Below, in pieces: positions 15,605 through 25,500 of a DNA stretch of 44,970 nt. Numbering within the stretch: position 1 is the stretch's first letter; each line of letters opens with the position of its first letter. The notes beneath the pieces were generated by a model. The model saw only the letters and a list, made by a program, of their open reading frames with translations. It did no database searches and had not been told where the DNA came from. Position numbers and translations under genes: made by a program. Source of the stretch: Planctomicrobium piriforme (GTDB taxonomy: Bacteria; Planctomycetota; Planctomycetia; Planctomycetales; Planctomycetaceae); the NCBI GenBank assembly GCA_945860955.1, contig CAMATH010000064.1, positions 1 to 44,970 on the forward strand, read 5' to 3'.

Positions 15605-17524
15605 ATGAGTACCGCGACGAAATCCGATTACACCGCCAAAGACATTGAGGTGCTGGAGGGACTGGAACCGGTCCGCAAACGCCCCTCCATGTACATCGGC
15701 GGCGTCGACGCCCGCGGTCTGCACCATTTGCTCTGGGAAATCCTCGACAACTCCGTTGACGAATACCTCGCCGGCGAATGCGATCGCATTCTGGTCACCC
15801 TGCACAAAGACGGCTGTTCGGCGACGATCTCCGACAACGGACGCGGCATCCCCGTCGACATGCACCCCCGCCTCAAAAAGCCGGCGCTGGAGGTCATTCT
15901 CACCACGCTGCACTCCGGCGGAAAGTTCTCCAACAAGAATTACGCCCGCTCGGGGGGGCTGCACGGTGTCGGTTCCTCCGTCGTCAACGCCCTCTCTTCG
16001 GAAATGACCGCCACCGTCCATCGTGACGGCTTCGAGTGGTTTCAGAAATTCCGCCAGGGAAAGCCCGTCGGCACACTGCAAAAGGTCAAGCCGTTCCGCG
16101 GTCGCGGTACCACCATCTTCTTCCGTCCCGACGAAGCGATCTTTCGCAAAACCACTTTTGACACCGGCGTCATCCGCGAACGGCTCGAAGACATTTCCTA
16201 CGTTCATGGTGGCCTCACCATCGTCTTCACCGACGACGTGAAAAAAGAAACCGTTGAATACTCTCACCCCGACGGGCTGGTGGGCTATCTCAACAAGCTG
16301 ACGAACGAGGGGGGGAAGAAACCGGTCACCGATCAGGTCTTTGTCGCTTCGCGCGAAGAGGCGGCGGCCAAGATCGAGGTCGTGCTGCGATGGAGTGAAT
16401 CGACCGACGAGGAGATTCGCAGTTACGCCAACGGCATTCGCACCCACGCGGGGGGCACCCATGAAGCGGGGCTGCGCGGGGCGGTTGTGAAAGCGGTGAA
16501 GAACTACCTGGAAATCCACGAAAAAGTTCCCAAGGGAATTCAACTGACCGCCGAGGATATCCGCGAAGGGGTCGTGGCAATCCTCTCGGTCTTCGTCGCT
16601 GAGCCGATGTTTCAGGGGCAGACGAAAGAACGGCTCAACAATCCCGAGATCACCGCGCAGGTCGACAGCATCGTCCGGCCGGCGATGGAGAACTGGTTCA
16701 ACAACAATCCGTCGCTCGCCGACGCGATCATCGGACGGATCGTCCTCGCCGCCCGGGCCCGCATGGCCAGCCGCGACGCCGCTCAGGATGTCCGTCGCAA
16801 AGGGCCAACCACCCGCCGCAGCACACTCCCGGGGAAACTGGTCGACTGTCGCAGTACCAAGCCCGAAGAATCCGAGATCTTCATAGTCGAGGGAGACTCC
16901 GCCGGCGGCAGCGCGGTGCAGGGGCGCGACAGCCGGATTCAGGCGGTTTTGCCGCTGCGGGGCAAGATCCTCAACACCGAATCCATGGCGACCTCAAAAG
17001 CATTGCTCAACCAGGAGCTGAAAGATCTGGTTGAAACGCTGGGAACGGGTGTGGGGGAACGGTTCGAGCTTCGGAATCTGCGGTACCACAAGATCATTCT
17101 GCTGATGGATGCCGACAGCGACGGCAATCACATCATGACCCTGTTGCTGGGATTCTTCTTTCGCCACATGCGAGAGCTGATTCGCGCGGGGCACGTCTTT
17201 TTGGCACAGCCTCCGTTGTATCGCATCGCCGTGGGGAAGGAGATTCACTACGCCCTCACCGACGCCGACAAAGAGGCGTTTCTGGCGTCGCTCCCCGCGA
17301 ACCGTAATCCCGAGATCAGCCGATTTAAGGGACTGGGCGAAATGCCGTTCCAGTTTCTGGCCGAGACGACGCTGCATCCCGATTCGCGAATTCTACTGCG
17401 GGTCGACATTGAAGCGCAGCTCGAAGCGGACAAGACGTTTGATCAGTTGCTGGGAAAAGACCCGGCGTTGCGCTATGAGCTGATCATGAGCGAAGCGAAC
17501 CACGTGGAAGACCTCGACATCTAA
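15605..17524 (+). CDS. Type IIA DNA topoisomerase B subunit (GyrB/ParE-like)
   Basis: 639 residues. The GHKL ATPase domain has VLEGLEPVRKRPSMYIGG, the catalytic E45 in WEILDNSVDEYLAG, the DNGRGIPVD loop and GGLHGVGSSVVNALSS. The transducer domain follows (about 225-390). The TOPRIM domain has EGDSAGGSAVQGRDSRIQAV and LMDADSDGNHIMTLLL, where DADVDGSHI is usual. The acidic DxDxD core is kept. The C-terminus FKGLGEMPFQFLAETT ends VEDLDI. The length fits ParE or a GyrB without the E. coli insertion. The A subunit is not in this window. Arginine decarboxylase begins 19 nt downstream. The altered TOPRIM residues and location suggest a paralogue rather than the main GyrB, so no symbol is given. Confidence 0.9.
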   Translation: MSTATKSDYTAKDIEVLEGLEPVRKRPSMYIGGVDARGLHHLLWEILDNSVDEYLAGECDRILVTLHKDGCSATISDNGRGIPVDMHPRLKKPALEVILTTLHSGGKFSNKNYARSGGLHGVGSSVVNALSSEMTATVHRDGFEWFQKFRQGKPVGTLQKVKPFRGRGTTIFFRPDEAIFRKTTFDTGVIRERLEDISYVHGGLTIVFTDDVKKETVEYSHPDGLVGYLNKLTNEGGKKPVTDQVFVASREEAAAKIEVVLRWSESTDEEIRSYANGIRTHAGGTHEAGLRGAVVKAVKNYLEIHEKVPKGIQLTAEDIREGVVAILSVFVAEPMFQGQTKERLNNPEITAQVDSIVRPAMENWFNNNPSLADAIIGRIVLAARARMASRDAAQDVRRKGPTTRRSTLPGKLVDCRSTKPEESEIFIVEGDSAGGSAVQGRDSRIQAVLPLRGKILNTESMATSKALLNQELKDLVETLGTGVGERFELRNLRYHKIILLMDADSDGNHIMTLLLGFFFRHMRELIRAGHVFLAQPPLYRIAVGKEIHYALTDADKEAFLASLPANRNPEISRFKGLGEMPFQFLAETTLHPDSRILLRVDIEAQLEADKTFDQLLGKDPALRYELIMSEANHVEDLDI

Positions 17525-17543
17525 TTCAGGGAACCAACAATCG

Positions 17544-19439
17544 ATGCGCCAAGACATAGAAGAGGTCGGGCAGACCTACGGGATCGAGAACTGGGGGGCG
17601 GGGTATTTCTCGATCAACGTCAAGGGACACCTGATGGTCCACCCCCGGCGGTCCGCCGGTCCGGGGGCCGACGTTTACGAACTGGTCGAGCAGCTCGTCA
17701 GTGAGAAGAAGCTCTCGACGCCGATCCTGTTGCGATTCCCGCAGATTCTCGGAACGCAACTGAAGCGGCTCTGTCTCGCGTACGAAACCGCGTCAAAAGA
17801 GGCGGGGTTCAAGGGAGAACACTTCCCCGTGTTTCCCATGAAGGTGAACCCGAGGCGGGAAGTGGTCGAAGAGTTTCTGAAGGAAGGGGTGGGGGAAAGC
17901 GTGGGGGTGGAGTGCGGTTCGAAACCCGAACTGTACGCCGCCCTGTCACTCGACCAGCCCGCCGGCTCGCTGCTGGTCTGCAACGGATTCAAAGATGAGG
18001 CGTTCGTCAATCTGGCGCTGATGGGAGTCCGCGTTGGCAAGCGTGTGGTGCTGGTGGTCGAGAAGCTGACGGAACTCAAGCTGATCATCCGCTGCGCCCA
18101 GGCGGCCGGCGTGGTCCCCTGGATCGGATTGCGAGCCAAGCTGTATTCCAAAGGCTCGGGCAAGTGGTCGAGTTCCGGTGGCGAGGCGGCGAAGTTTGGA
18201 CTCACCACGTCCGAGATTCTCGAGTGCATTCGGCTGCTCAAGAGTCATGGACTCGAAAGCGGCCTCAAACTGCTGCACTTCCACATCGGTTCGCAGGTGA
18301 CCGACATCCGCCGAATCAAAAACGCGATGCGTGAGGCGGCGCGGGTCTATGCGAAGATCCGGCAGATGAACCTGGGGGTTGAGTACCTCGACATCGGCGG
18401 CGGTCTGGGCGTCGACTACGACGGCTCGCGCAGCACGTTCGAAGGTTCGATCAACTATTCGATCGAAGAATTCGCCAACAACGTCGTCTATACGATCAAG
18501 TCGGTGTGCGATGACGAACAGGTGCCGCATCCGCACCTGGTGACCGAGAGCGGCCGGGTGATGACGGCGTACCACTCGCTGCTGGTGATGTCGATTCGTG
18601 ACGAAATCGAAACCTTCGCCAACGATCGTCCCACAGTCGTGTTGGACGACGATGATCCCGAAGTGATCTTCGAGATGAAGCAGGTTCTCGATGGAATCAA
18701 CGCGAAGAACTTCCGCGAAGCGTATCACGACGCGCTGGATGACAAAGACGAACTGCACTCGCAATTCAATCTGGGGCTGGTGTCGCTGGAAGATCGCGCC
18801 AAGGGTGAGGTGCTGTTCTGGGAGATTTGCGCCCGGGCGTCGGAGCTGGCGATGCGGGCGGGAATCCACGAACATGAATTCGCCGACCTGCAGAAGAATC
18901 TCGCGTCCAAGTACCTCTGCAATTTCTCGCTGTTTCGCTCGGCTCCCGATTCGTGGGCGATCAAACAGTTGTTCCCGATCATGCCGTTGCATCGGCTGAA
19001 CGAAGCCCCCGACACCGTCGCGACACTGGTCGACGTGACGTGTGATTCCGATGGCTGCATCGATCGCTTCGTCGACGTCAAGTCGGTGAAGCAGGTGTTG
19101 GAGATGCACGAATTCAAAGGACAGCCATACTACCTCGGCCTGTTTCTGGTCGGGGCGTACCAGGAAGTGATGGGGAGTTTTCACAACCTGTTTGGGATTC
19201 CGAACGAGGCCCAGGTCGTGGTCGGCCCGGATGGACGCACGCACGTCGCGAAGATCATTCCCGGAAGTCGACTGGGTGAGATGCTGGGATTTGCCCGGTA
19301 CGATCAGAAACAGGTCTGGGAGGGATTCCGCCGACAGATCGCGGCCCGCGTGACCGAAGGCAAGCTCGACCCGGCACAAAGCGAGGCGCTGGCGGCGGCC
19401 TACGAAGCGGCCATCAATGGCACAACCTATCTGGAGTAG
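17544..19439 (+). CDS. Biosynthetic arginine decarboxylase
   Basis: 631 residues, the standard length of bacterial SpeA. It converts arginine to agmatine using PLP. The PLP-binding lysine is K100 in FPVFPMKVNPRREV. The beta/alpha-barrel motifs HFHIGSQVTDIRRIKNAM and EYLDIGGGLGVDYDGS are intact, as is the C-terminal barrel segment with DVTCDSDGCIDRFVD (substrate and metal-side residues of the SpeA group). It starts 19 nt after the topoisomerase gene and is followed 4 nt later by agmatinase, so the pathway step and its successor are co-expressed. Cytoplasmic, with no leader. Confidence 0.96.
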   Translation: MRQDIEEVGQTYGIENWGAGYFSINVKGHLMVHPRRSAGPGADVYELVEQLVSEKKLSTPILLRFPQILGTQLKRLCLAYETASKEAGFKGEHFPVFPMKVNPRREVVEEFLKEGVGESVGVECGSKPELYAALSLDQPAGSLLVCNGFKDEAFVNLALMGVRVGKRVVLVVEKLTELKLIIRCAQAAGVVPWIGLRAKLYSKGSGKWSSSGGEAAKFGLTTSEILECIRLLKSHGLESGLKLLHFHIGSQVTDIRRIKNAMREAARVYAKIRQMNLGVEYLDIGGGLGVDYDGSRSTFEGSINYSIEEFANNVVYTIKSVCDDEQVPHPHLVTESGRVMTAYHSLLVMSIRDEIETFANDRPTVVLDDDDPEVIFEMKQVLDGINAKNFREAYHDALDDKDELHSQFNLGLVSLEDRAKGEVLFWEICARASELAMRAGIHEHEFADLQKNLASKYLCNFSLFRSAPDSWAIKQLFPIMPLHRLNEAPDTVATLVDVTCDSDGCIDRFVDVKSVKQVLEMHEFKGQPYYLGLFLVGAYQEVMGSFHNLFGIPNEAQVVVGPDGRTHVAKIIPGSRLGEMLGFARYDQKQVWEGFRRQIAARVTEGKLDPAQSEALAAAYEAAINGTTYLE

Positions 19440-19443
19440 TCGC

Positions 19444-20376
19444 GTGTCGGAATCGAACTCGCCGTTCGTCGCTCAGCCGTACCAGGGAATCGCCACGTTC
19501 GGTCGGCGACCGTATCAGCCCGATCCCCGGGGGGCGGATGTCGCGATTGTGGGGGTGCCGTTTGATGGGGGGACCACCTATCGCAGCGGCACCCGGTTTG
19601 GACCGCGCGCGATCCGGGAACAGTCGCTGCTGTTGTGGGGCTACAACAACTCGCTGCGGGTGAATCCGTTTGAGGCGTTGAAGATCGTCGATGTGGGGGA
19701 TGTCGACGTCGTGCCGGTGGACATTCAGGCGACGCATCGCGCGGTCGATCGCAAGTTGACCGAATGTCTGTCGGCGGGTTGTCGGGTGGTGACGCTGGGG
19801 GGAGACCACTCGCTGTCTCTCCCCGCGCTTCGGGCACACGCGAGACAGTTCGGCCCGGTCGCCGTCGTACATTTCGACGCGCATCCCGACACGTGGGACG
19901 AAGAGTTCCCCGGTCAGAAATACAGCCATGGAACCCCCTTCCGCCGGGCGATCGAGGAAGGCTTGATTGACACGTCGGCGTATCTGCAAATCGGCATCCG
20001 CGGTCCGACGGCGGGTCCGCAGGATTACCTTGATGCCCAGAGCCTGGAGGCGCGGATGATCACTCTCGACGCGATGATGGACTTGGGAGTCGAGGGGGTT
20101 CTTTCGGAGATCCATGAACAGGTTGGTCGTCGGCCAATGTACGTCACGCTCGACATCGACGCCGTCGACCCGGCGTTCGCTCCCGGGACCGGGACTCCCG
20201 AGGTCGGGGGGCTGACGAGTTGGCAGATGCTGCATCTAGTGCGTGGATTGAAGGGACTCAACATGGTCGGCTGCGATCTGGTCGAGGTCTCCCCCCCGTT
20301 CGACCCGTCGCAGATCACCTCGATTCTGGCGGCGAACCTGGTGTTTGAATTTTTGAGCGTGTGGGCGCGAGGCTGA
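19444..20376 (+). CDS. Agmatinase
   Basis: 310 residues from the GTG at 19444, which has a GGAG site at 19433-19436 with 7-nt spacing. An ATG at 19417 would overlap speA by 23 nt and lacks such a site. The ureohydrolase manganese ligands are all present: H122 in LGGDHSLSLP, D145, H147 and D149 in HFDAHPDTWD, and D237 and D239 in LDIDAVDPAFAPGTGTPE. The enzyme splits agmatine into putrescine and urea, finishing the pathway begun by SpeA. The arginase/agmatinase distinction rests mainly on the SpeA neighbour. Confidence 0.93.
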   Translation: MSESNSPFVAQPYQGIATFGRRPYQPDPRGADVAIVGVPFDGGTTYRSGTRFGPRAIREQSLLLWGYNNSLRVNPFEALKIVDVGDVDVVPVDIQATHRAVDRKLTECLSAGCRVVTLGGDHSLSLPALRAHARQFGPVAVVHFDAHPDTWDEEFPGQKYSHGTPFRRAIEEGLIDTSAYLQIGIRGPTAGPQDYLDAQSLEARMITLDAMMDLGVEGVLSEIHEQVGRRPMYVTLDIDAVDPAFAPGTGTPEVGGLTSWQMLHLVRGLKGLNMVGCDLVEVSPPFDPSQITSILAANLVFEFLSVWARG

Positions 20377-20876
20377 CGCGCGTGTGACGATGGGACGCAA
20401 CTCCCGCAAGACGCGCCGACCGTCGCGAACGGGGGGGTAAACACCCCTGTCCACCGCTTCGGCCCCGGAAGTCGCGAGGCGACGACAACCCGAAGGCGCG
20501 GAACGGTCGGCGATCCGACGTTGGATCGGAACCGAAAATGGGGCCGGTCACTTTGTGATCTTCTGTCTACCGACCCAACCGCCGGCTGCGTCGTCGCGAC
20601 ATGTGGCGGACGGCGTTCCTACGACGCCGCGTTCTGGACGACCGTCGGCAGTGTCGAGGGGAGACAGATTGAAACGTCGTATCGGAAACGGGTGCTCGCG
20701 CGACGGTGAAGTCGAACAACGGGTAACGCTTACCGACCTGGTCGCGGGCTGCGCCGTCGGGCGCGACGCCGCGGAGCGTCGTCGCGACATTTACTCCCGG
20801 GCTGGCCCTCTTCGCCGTTTCGTACCCTCTCCCCCACCCCAAACAGCCAAAAAATGAAAAACCGTTCACTGTTCTC
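20377..20876. other. GC-rich intergenic stretch, no gene seen
   Basis: About 500 bp between agmatinase and the promoter of the next gene. The frames on both strands give Arg/Pro-rich translations without domains or ribosome sites. I see no repeat, RNA gene or strong hairpin. It turns AT-rich at its right edge (from about 20841), where the promoter begins. Confidence 0.5.
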
Positions 20877-20905
20877 TTGAATCCGTAAAAATACACGCGT
20901 ATACT
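20877..20905 (+). promoter_or_regulatory. Strong sigma70-like promoter for the AAA_25-like gene
   Basis: TTGAAT (20877-20882), 17 nt, then TATACT (20900-20905). Four of six -35 bases and five of six -10 bases match consensus at ideal spacing, in a locally AT-rich patch. Transcription should begin near 20912, leaving a leader of about 48 nt before the ATG at 20960. Confidence 0.7.
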
Positions 20906-20959
20906 GGAACATATAGGCACACACAGCGCAGTTCAACCTGACTTTGAGCGAGGTGTCCC

Positions 20960-22312
20960 ATGAAATCACCGGCGATTCCCCCGCCACTTCAGGACCCGAC
21001 TGGTCCCGAAGAACGGCACGATCTGGCTTCCGAACCAACACCACAGTCGGATCAACAACCGTACATACGCAACTGGAATCTCGACGAAAAGTCCGTACTC
21101 GAACCCGACTGGATCTGGTACGGGTGGCTCCCTCGGGGGAAAGTCACCGTTCTGGGAACCCCCTCGGGATGCGATTTTTCGGGAGTGGTCGCCGACATTG
21201 TCGCCCGGGTCACTTTGGGAATCGCGTTCCCCTGTCGGACGCAACCGACGGATTCGATGAATTCGCAACCGGGACCACGAGTGGCTGTCGTGACCGCGGG
21301 CGGCGATCCCCGGCGGGACTTCGGTCGACTGGTTTTGCACGCCGGTGGCCGGCTGGATCGGGTACAATTTTCCAGCGGAGTCGTCGAACCCGCTGGCCCG
21401 GACGGCGACCCGGTCGAACGGTCTCTGGCTCTGCCGGCCGATTTTCCCTTGTTACGCCAATGGGCTCTGAACGGGGCCGGTCCCGTCGCCGAGCCGGGGT
21501 CCGTGCCGTCGCCGACGAATGACTCGATCGCCTTACTCGTGATCGAAGCACTCCCGCAGCAGGTCGCGAAATGGCGGGAGCCGGAGATGCGGACGCTGCT
21601 TGATCAGCTCAACCGCCTTGCGAGCGAACGCCACATGGCGATTCTGCTGGTGACTCCTCTTAAGGTTCCGACGACGAAAGTGTCGGCACCACATGTCACG
21701 CTGGCGAAAGCGTATGGGAGTTCGATGCTGGTCGAGTCGGCCGCCTCCCTCTGGCACATCGCAAAGAACGCGTCCGACCCCGGTCGCTACGATCTCATTT
21801 CCCATAAAGTCTGCCGAAAGCCACCGACCATCGGGTTCTCTATCGGAGAGAACGGCATCTCCTGGATGATCCCCGGCTGGGACGATCCCCGCCCGCTCAA
21901 CCTCTTTCCAGGGCAGCCGGACCGGGCTTTTGTGATGCCCGTCATGACGCCCCGGGTTTCGAGTCTGGACGAGAACCCGAACCCGTCTCCGAACCCGTCT
22001 CCGAGCCGCGCCCGTCAGGAAGCGGTTAACGACTACCGCATCCCAAAAGGCGCAGCTCCGACCCACCCCCCCGTTTTCGCCCGTACACAGGAACATCCGC
22101 GTCACGAACCCGCCAGTTGGCCCGAAGCCGGCGACAATCCGGAGCGAACGTCTCGCGAGCTGGATACCGGTCCGCCCCGACCGGCGGTCGACCCATCTCC
22201 TCCACCGAAAAAAACGGAAGCCGAACTGCGGCAGTCGCCGGAATGGAAACGGGCCTCCCGTCAGGAGCGAAAGCGGCTGTTACACGCCGCCCGGGCGTCT
22301 CCCGACGTGTAA
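20960..22312 (+). CDS. AAA_25/RepA-type protein with degenerate P-loop
   Basis: 450 residues. The layout follows DnaB/RepA-like AAA_25 ATPases: WYGWLPRGKVTVLGTPSG where the Walker A should be, RVAVVTAGGDPRRDFGRLVL, ALPADFPLLRQWA, then IALLVIEALPQQV at Walker B, MAILLVTPLKVP, and KAYGSSMLVESAASLWHIAK. The P-loop is ruined: GTPSGCDFS (from G66) lacks the Gly-Lys-Ser/Thr, and the Walker B Asp is Glu. ATP hydrolysis is therefore unlikely. The C-terminal third is Pro-rich and disordered (NPNPSPNPSPS) and ends in a basic helix (SPEWKRASRQERKRLLHAAR) that may bind nucleic acid. Relatives with intact loops load or act like helicases. This one may be a structural or regulatory derivative. Confidence 0.7.
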   Translation: MKSPAIPPPLQDPTGPEERHDLASEPTPQSDQQPYIRNWNLDEKSVLEPDWIWYGWLPRGKVTVLGTPSGCDFSGVVADIVARVTLGIAFPCRTQPTDSMNSQPGPRVAVVTAGGDPRRDFGRLVLHAGGRLDRVQFSSGVVEPAGPDGDPVERSLALPADFPLLRQWALNGAGPVAEPGSVPSPTNDSIALLVIEALPQQVAKWREPEMRTLLDQLNRLASERHMAILLVTPLKVPTTKVSAPHVTLAKAYGSSMLVESAASLWHIAKNASDPGRYDLISHKVCRKPPTIGFSIGENGISWMIPGWDDPRPLNLFPGQPDRAFVMPVMTPRVSSLDENPNPSPNPSPSRARQEAVNDYRIPKGAAPTHPPVFARTQEHPRHEPASWPEAGDNPERTSRELDTGPPRPAVDPSPPPKKTEAELRQSPEWKRASRQERKRLLHAARASPDV

Positions 22313-22418
22313 GGTTCGCAACCTGGCTACTCGCGAACTGAACGGAGAATACCACGGACGATGCGATGGCGCAGCCTCGAAAATAGATCGCATTTTTCAC
22401 TCTGGCGCGAATTACAAT

Positions 22419-22448
22419 TTGACAGCGGTTTGGACGCACGGTTAAGCT
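22419..22448 (+). promoter_or_regulatory. Possible promoter for the MACPF gene
   Basis: A perfect TTGACA (22419-22424) is followed by an 18-nt spacer and TAAGCT (22443-22448), which keeps the first, second and last -10 bases. It lies about 125 nt before the MACPF start in the 260-bp gap after the AAA_25-like gene. The -10 is weak, so this is tentative. Confidence 0.4.
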
Positions 22449-22572
22449 CGCTGAATACTGCTGGCTACCCGACTGCAACTGGTTCTCAACTGGTTGGAAG
22501 TGAGGGCGGGCGCGTTCGTTTTCAACGAACTCTCTTCTAGCACACTCGAATCATCCACTGGAACGATTTGCG

Positions 22573-25500
22573 ATGCTGCGACGCACTTGGATATTGATCG
22601 CTCTACTGACCGTCTCGCCGGCGATGGCACGCGAACTGGTCGAGCCGATTCGATTGACTGGTCGCCCGACGCTGAATTTTGACGCTCCCCCACTGGGAAC
22701 TTCTGGAACAGTCGAGTTGTTCCTGTCGGCGGATCGCCCGCAGGCCGACGGTGGGCCTGCGAACTCGATCGAAACTGTTCTGTCAAACGCCAACGCAGAC
22801 GCGATTCGTTTTGGCGTCATGCTTCGGGCGGATCGCAAAGAGCTGGGGCTCACCAATGGGGTCCAGTTTGTCTGGCTGCCAGCGCCACTCGCTGACGGCG
22901 AATTCCACCACATTGTCATCGCGACCAGCCGTGGCCTGACCGAAGTTTCGGTCGATGGCACCTCTTTGGGTGTCGTTCCGCTGGCGTTTGGATCCACTGG
23001 CGATTTCACATGGCGACTCGGCGGATTCGAAGATGGGATCTCGCAGTTTGCGGGCGAGATTCATGCCGTTCGCCTTTGGGACCGCGTTCTGTCGGCCGAC
23101 GAGGTGACACGACTGGCGACCGTCTCATTCCCCCCCATGTCTGATCCAGCTTTTGATGAACTGGTGGCCTGCAGCCGGTTCACCGACATCGAGAAGGTGG
23201 TCTACGTCCTGCGCAGAAAGTCGTCCACCGGCAGACTCGCGGGAAAGACGACATCGAATGTGGTGCCCCGGCTGATTCCGCAATTTGGAACGTTGAAACG
23301 TCTGCTGGTGGAATGGCGGTCTCAAGGCGATTCGAACGCGGGTCCCGCGGAAATCGTCGATCTGGAACCGACCTTCACGACCGCTTCCCTCCCGCGGGAA
23401 ATGACGCTTACCGAGTGGACATTGCAGCGACGAGCCGCAGAATCGCTCGCGTACAACCGGATGCTCTGGAAGCTTCTGGCATTTGAACTCGAACGCGTTC
23501 AAAAAGGGGTCGATCAGATTGTACCGGCGTCCAGCGCGCCCGGTTGGAATCGTTACCTCGAACTGGACAAGGTGCGACTGATATTGCCGGCGAATGAACC
23601 GGTTGATCTGACAGAAGTTCAGGAGTCTCGACTCGAACGGACGCTGTCACTGTTGTCGGCCGATCTGCCGGAATTGAAGGTCGGCCAGAAAGAGTTTCTC
23701 GAGAGGCCACTGTTTGACAATTTTCGGCAGGCGGTCGACCGGCTTCTGACCCTGTACCACAACGGAACTGTGCGGCTACCCGCCGACACGTCATCGGGAG
23801 CGCGACGGCGGGCGGTGAATGACTGGGACGAGGCGGCCGAAGCACGCGTGACGCTTCACGAGTTGCGGCGGCTGGTCGAATGGCTGAAACGAGCCCGGGT
23901 TTCCGAACTGGAATTGAAGCCACTGGGAGTCTCGGAACTCGAGTCTCAATTGCGCGCCCGGTCGAATGGAACGGCGCAGGAGGCGCGAAACGACGTGATC
24001 GCAGCGGTCAGTCGAATGCGGAGTGCGCTGATCCCCCCCAGCACGCAAGACACCCGCACAGATCCACTCGCCGTTGTGGCGGACGAAGAGCGATCATGGC
24101 GCATCGAACGGCTGGATTCCGCCCTCGAACATTTTGCGGAAATCCTCCAGGCGAACGCTCTTGCGGAACAAGCCCCCGGCAATGCCACGGTCATCCATCA
24201 AGATGCGATTGAATTGGAGGAAGGCGAACAGATCGCGTTATTCGCCGGCACCTGTGATCCGAACCTTCGCACCCTACGGGCGGTGACAAATCAGTCGATG
24301 AAGCCGGTGACGGGCGATGTGGCGCGGCCCGGATCGACGACATTTCTGTCATCGATTCCCCCCCGGGCAAAACTGCTCGGACACCTGGCCCATGTGGGAC
24401 AGGGCCGTATTGAAGGGTTCGCTCCGGTCTATGTGGAATTCGAGTCGTCGGAAGTGGCTCCTGCCCCCTGGAACCCCCTGCATGCGATGTGGCCGCATGC
24501 GGTCAGCCTGGGACGATTCGTTCCGGTCGATCGGCAGACCCCGTTCCGGGACGATGCGCGGATTCGAGAACTTGCCAGTCGCACCCCTTCCAGCGAAGCG
24601 TCAATTGACGATCAACGGGCGATCCGCGTCGCGCAGCAACTGGTCGACCAGCAGTCGGGGACGATCCACCCCCATGCCAATTACACGAGTTTTCCTGTCT
24701 GCAAGTTGTGGTTCGACGTATCGGGAGACGTGCTGCTGGCGATTGACGATCATGAAAATTCGAAATTGCCCGTCGAATTGCGATTCAAAGTCGTTTCGCC
24801 CGGCGGAAATCAGTTTCGTCAAGTCGTCGAGAAGAATTCGGCGTCCGGCGCTCCTCTCTACGACCTGGTGTTCGTCTCCAATGGCGAATTCGTACTTTCT
24901 CGGACACGAACAGACGCACAGGGAAAGCCGCTGGTTTCCAGCACTCGTTATCGGACGCCGGATCCCGTGGACGATTCTCTGGATCCGCGTGACAAGCTTC
25001 CCTGGGGGGCCACGTTCAGTTCCAATCAGCGGCCGATCCTCGCGGAGTTCAATGTTCGCGGGTACCACGCCGGGCTGCTGGATCCACGGAATTACCAGCT
25101 TTCGACCGGTTGTTCGAACAATGTCTTCGAATGGCCCTCCGACGGCAGCGTGGAATACCAGACCACCGCTGTGGACAAGATCATTCCGTTGGGTCTGTTC
25201 TACCGCAGCGACCGGGAAGGGAGTGGTTCGGTGCGGGCCAGCGTCGTCAATTCGAGCGAGGAACACAAACAGGCCTGGTCCGCGAATGCCGGAGTGAGCG
25301 CGGGGTTTGGAGGGGCCGAATTCAGTGTGAACGCGAAGTACCAGCAGGAGTCGGCCGCCATGTCGAGTGAAGAACACGGGCGGACTGTCAGCATGACGCA
25401 CGAAATCAAACACGCCTTGGTTCTCAATCGGGGAACGATGCGGCTGAGTGCCGATTTTTCGTCGCGCGTGTTGAGACTGCGCGACCTGTACCTGGCTGGA

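Noticed and set aside
16939-17433. Minus-strand frames opposite the topoisomerase TOPRIM region
   Set aside because: Shadows of a clearly conserved plus-strand enzyme.
17946-19379. A 477-codon minus-strand frame opposite speA
   Set aside because: High-GC antisense frame. The plus-strand SpeA has full length and all motifs.
19417-19443. ATG start for agmatinase inside speA
   Set aside because: No ribosome site, whereas the GTG at 19444 has GGAG at ideal spacing.
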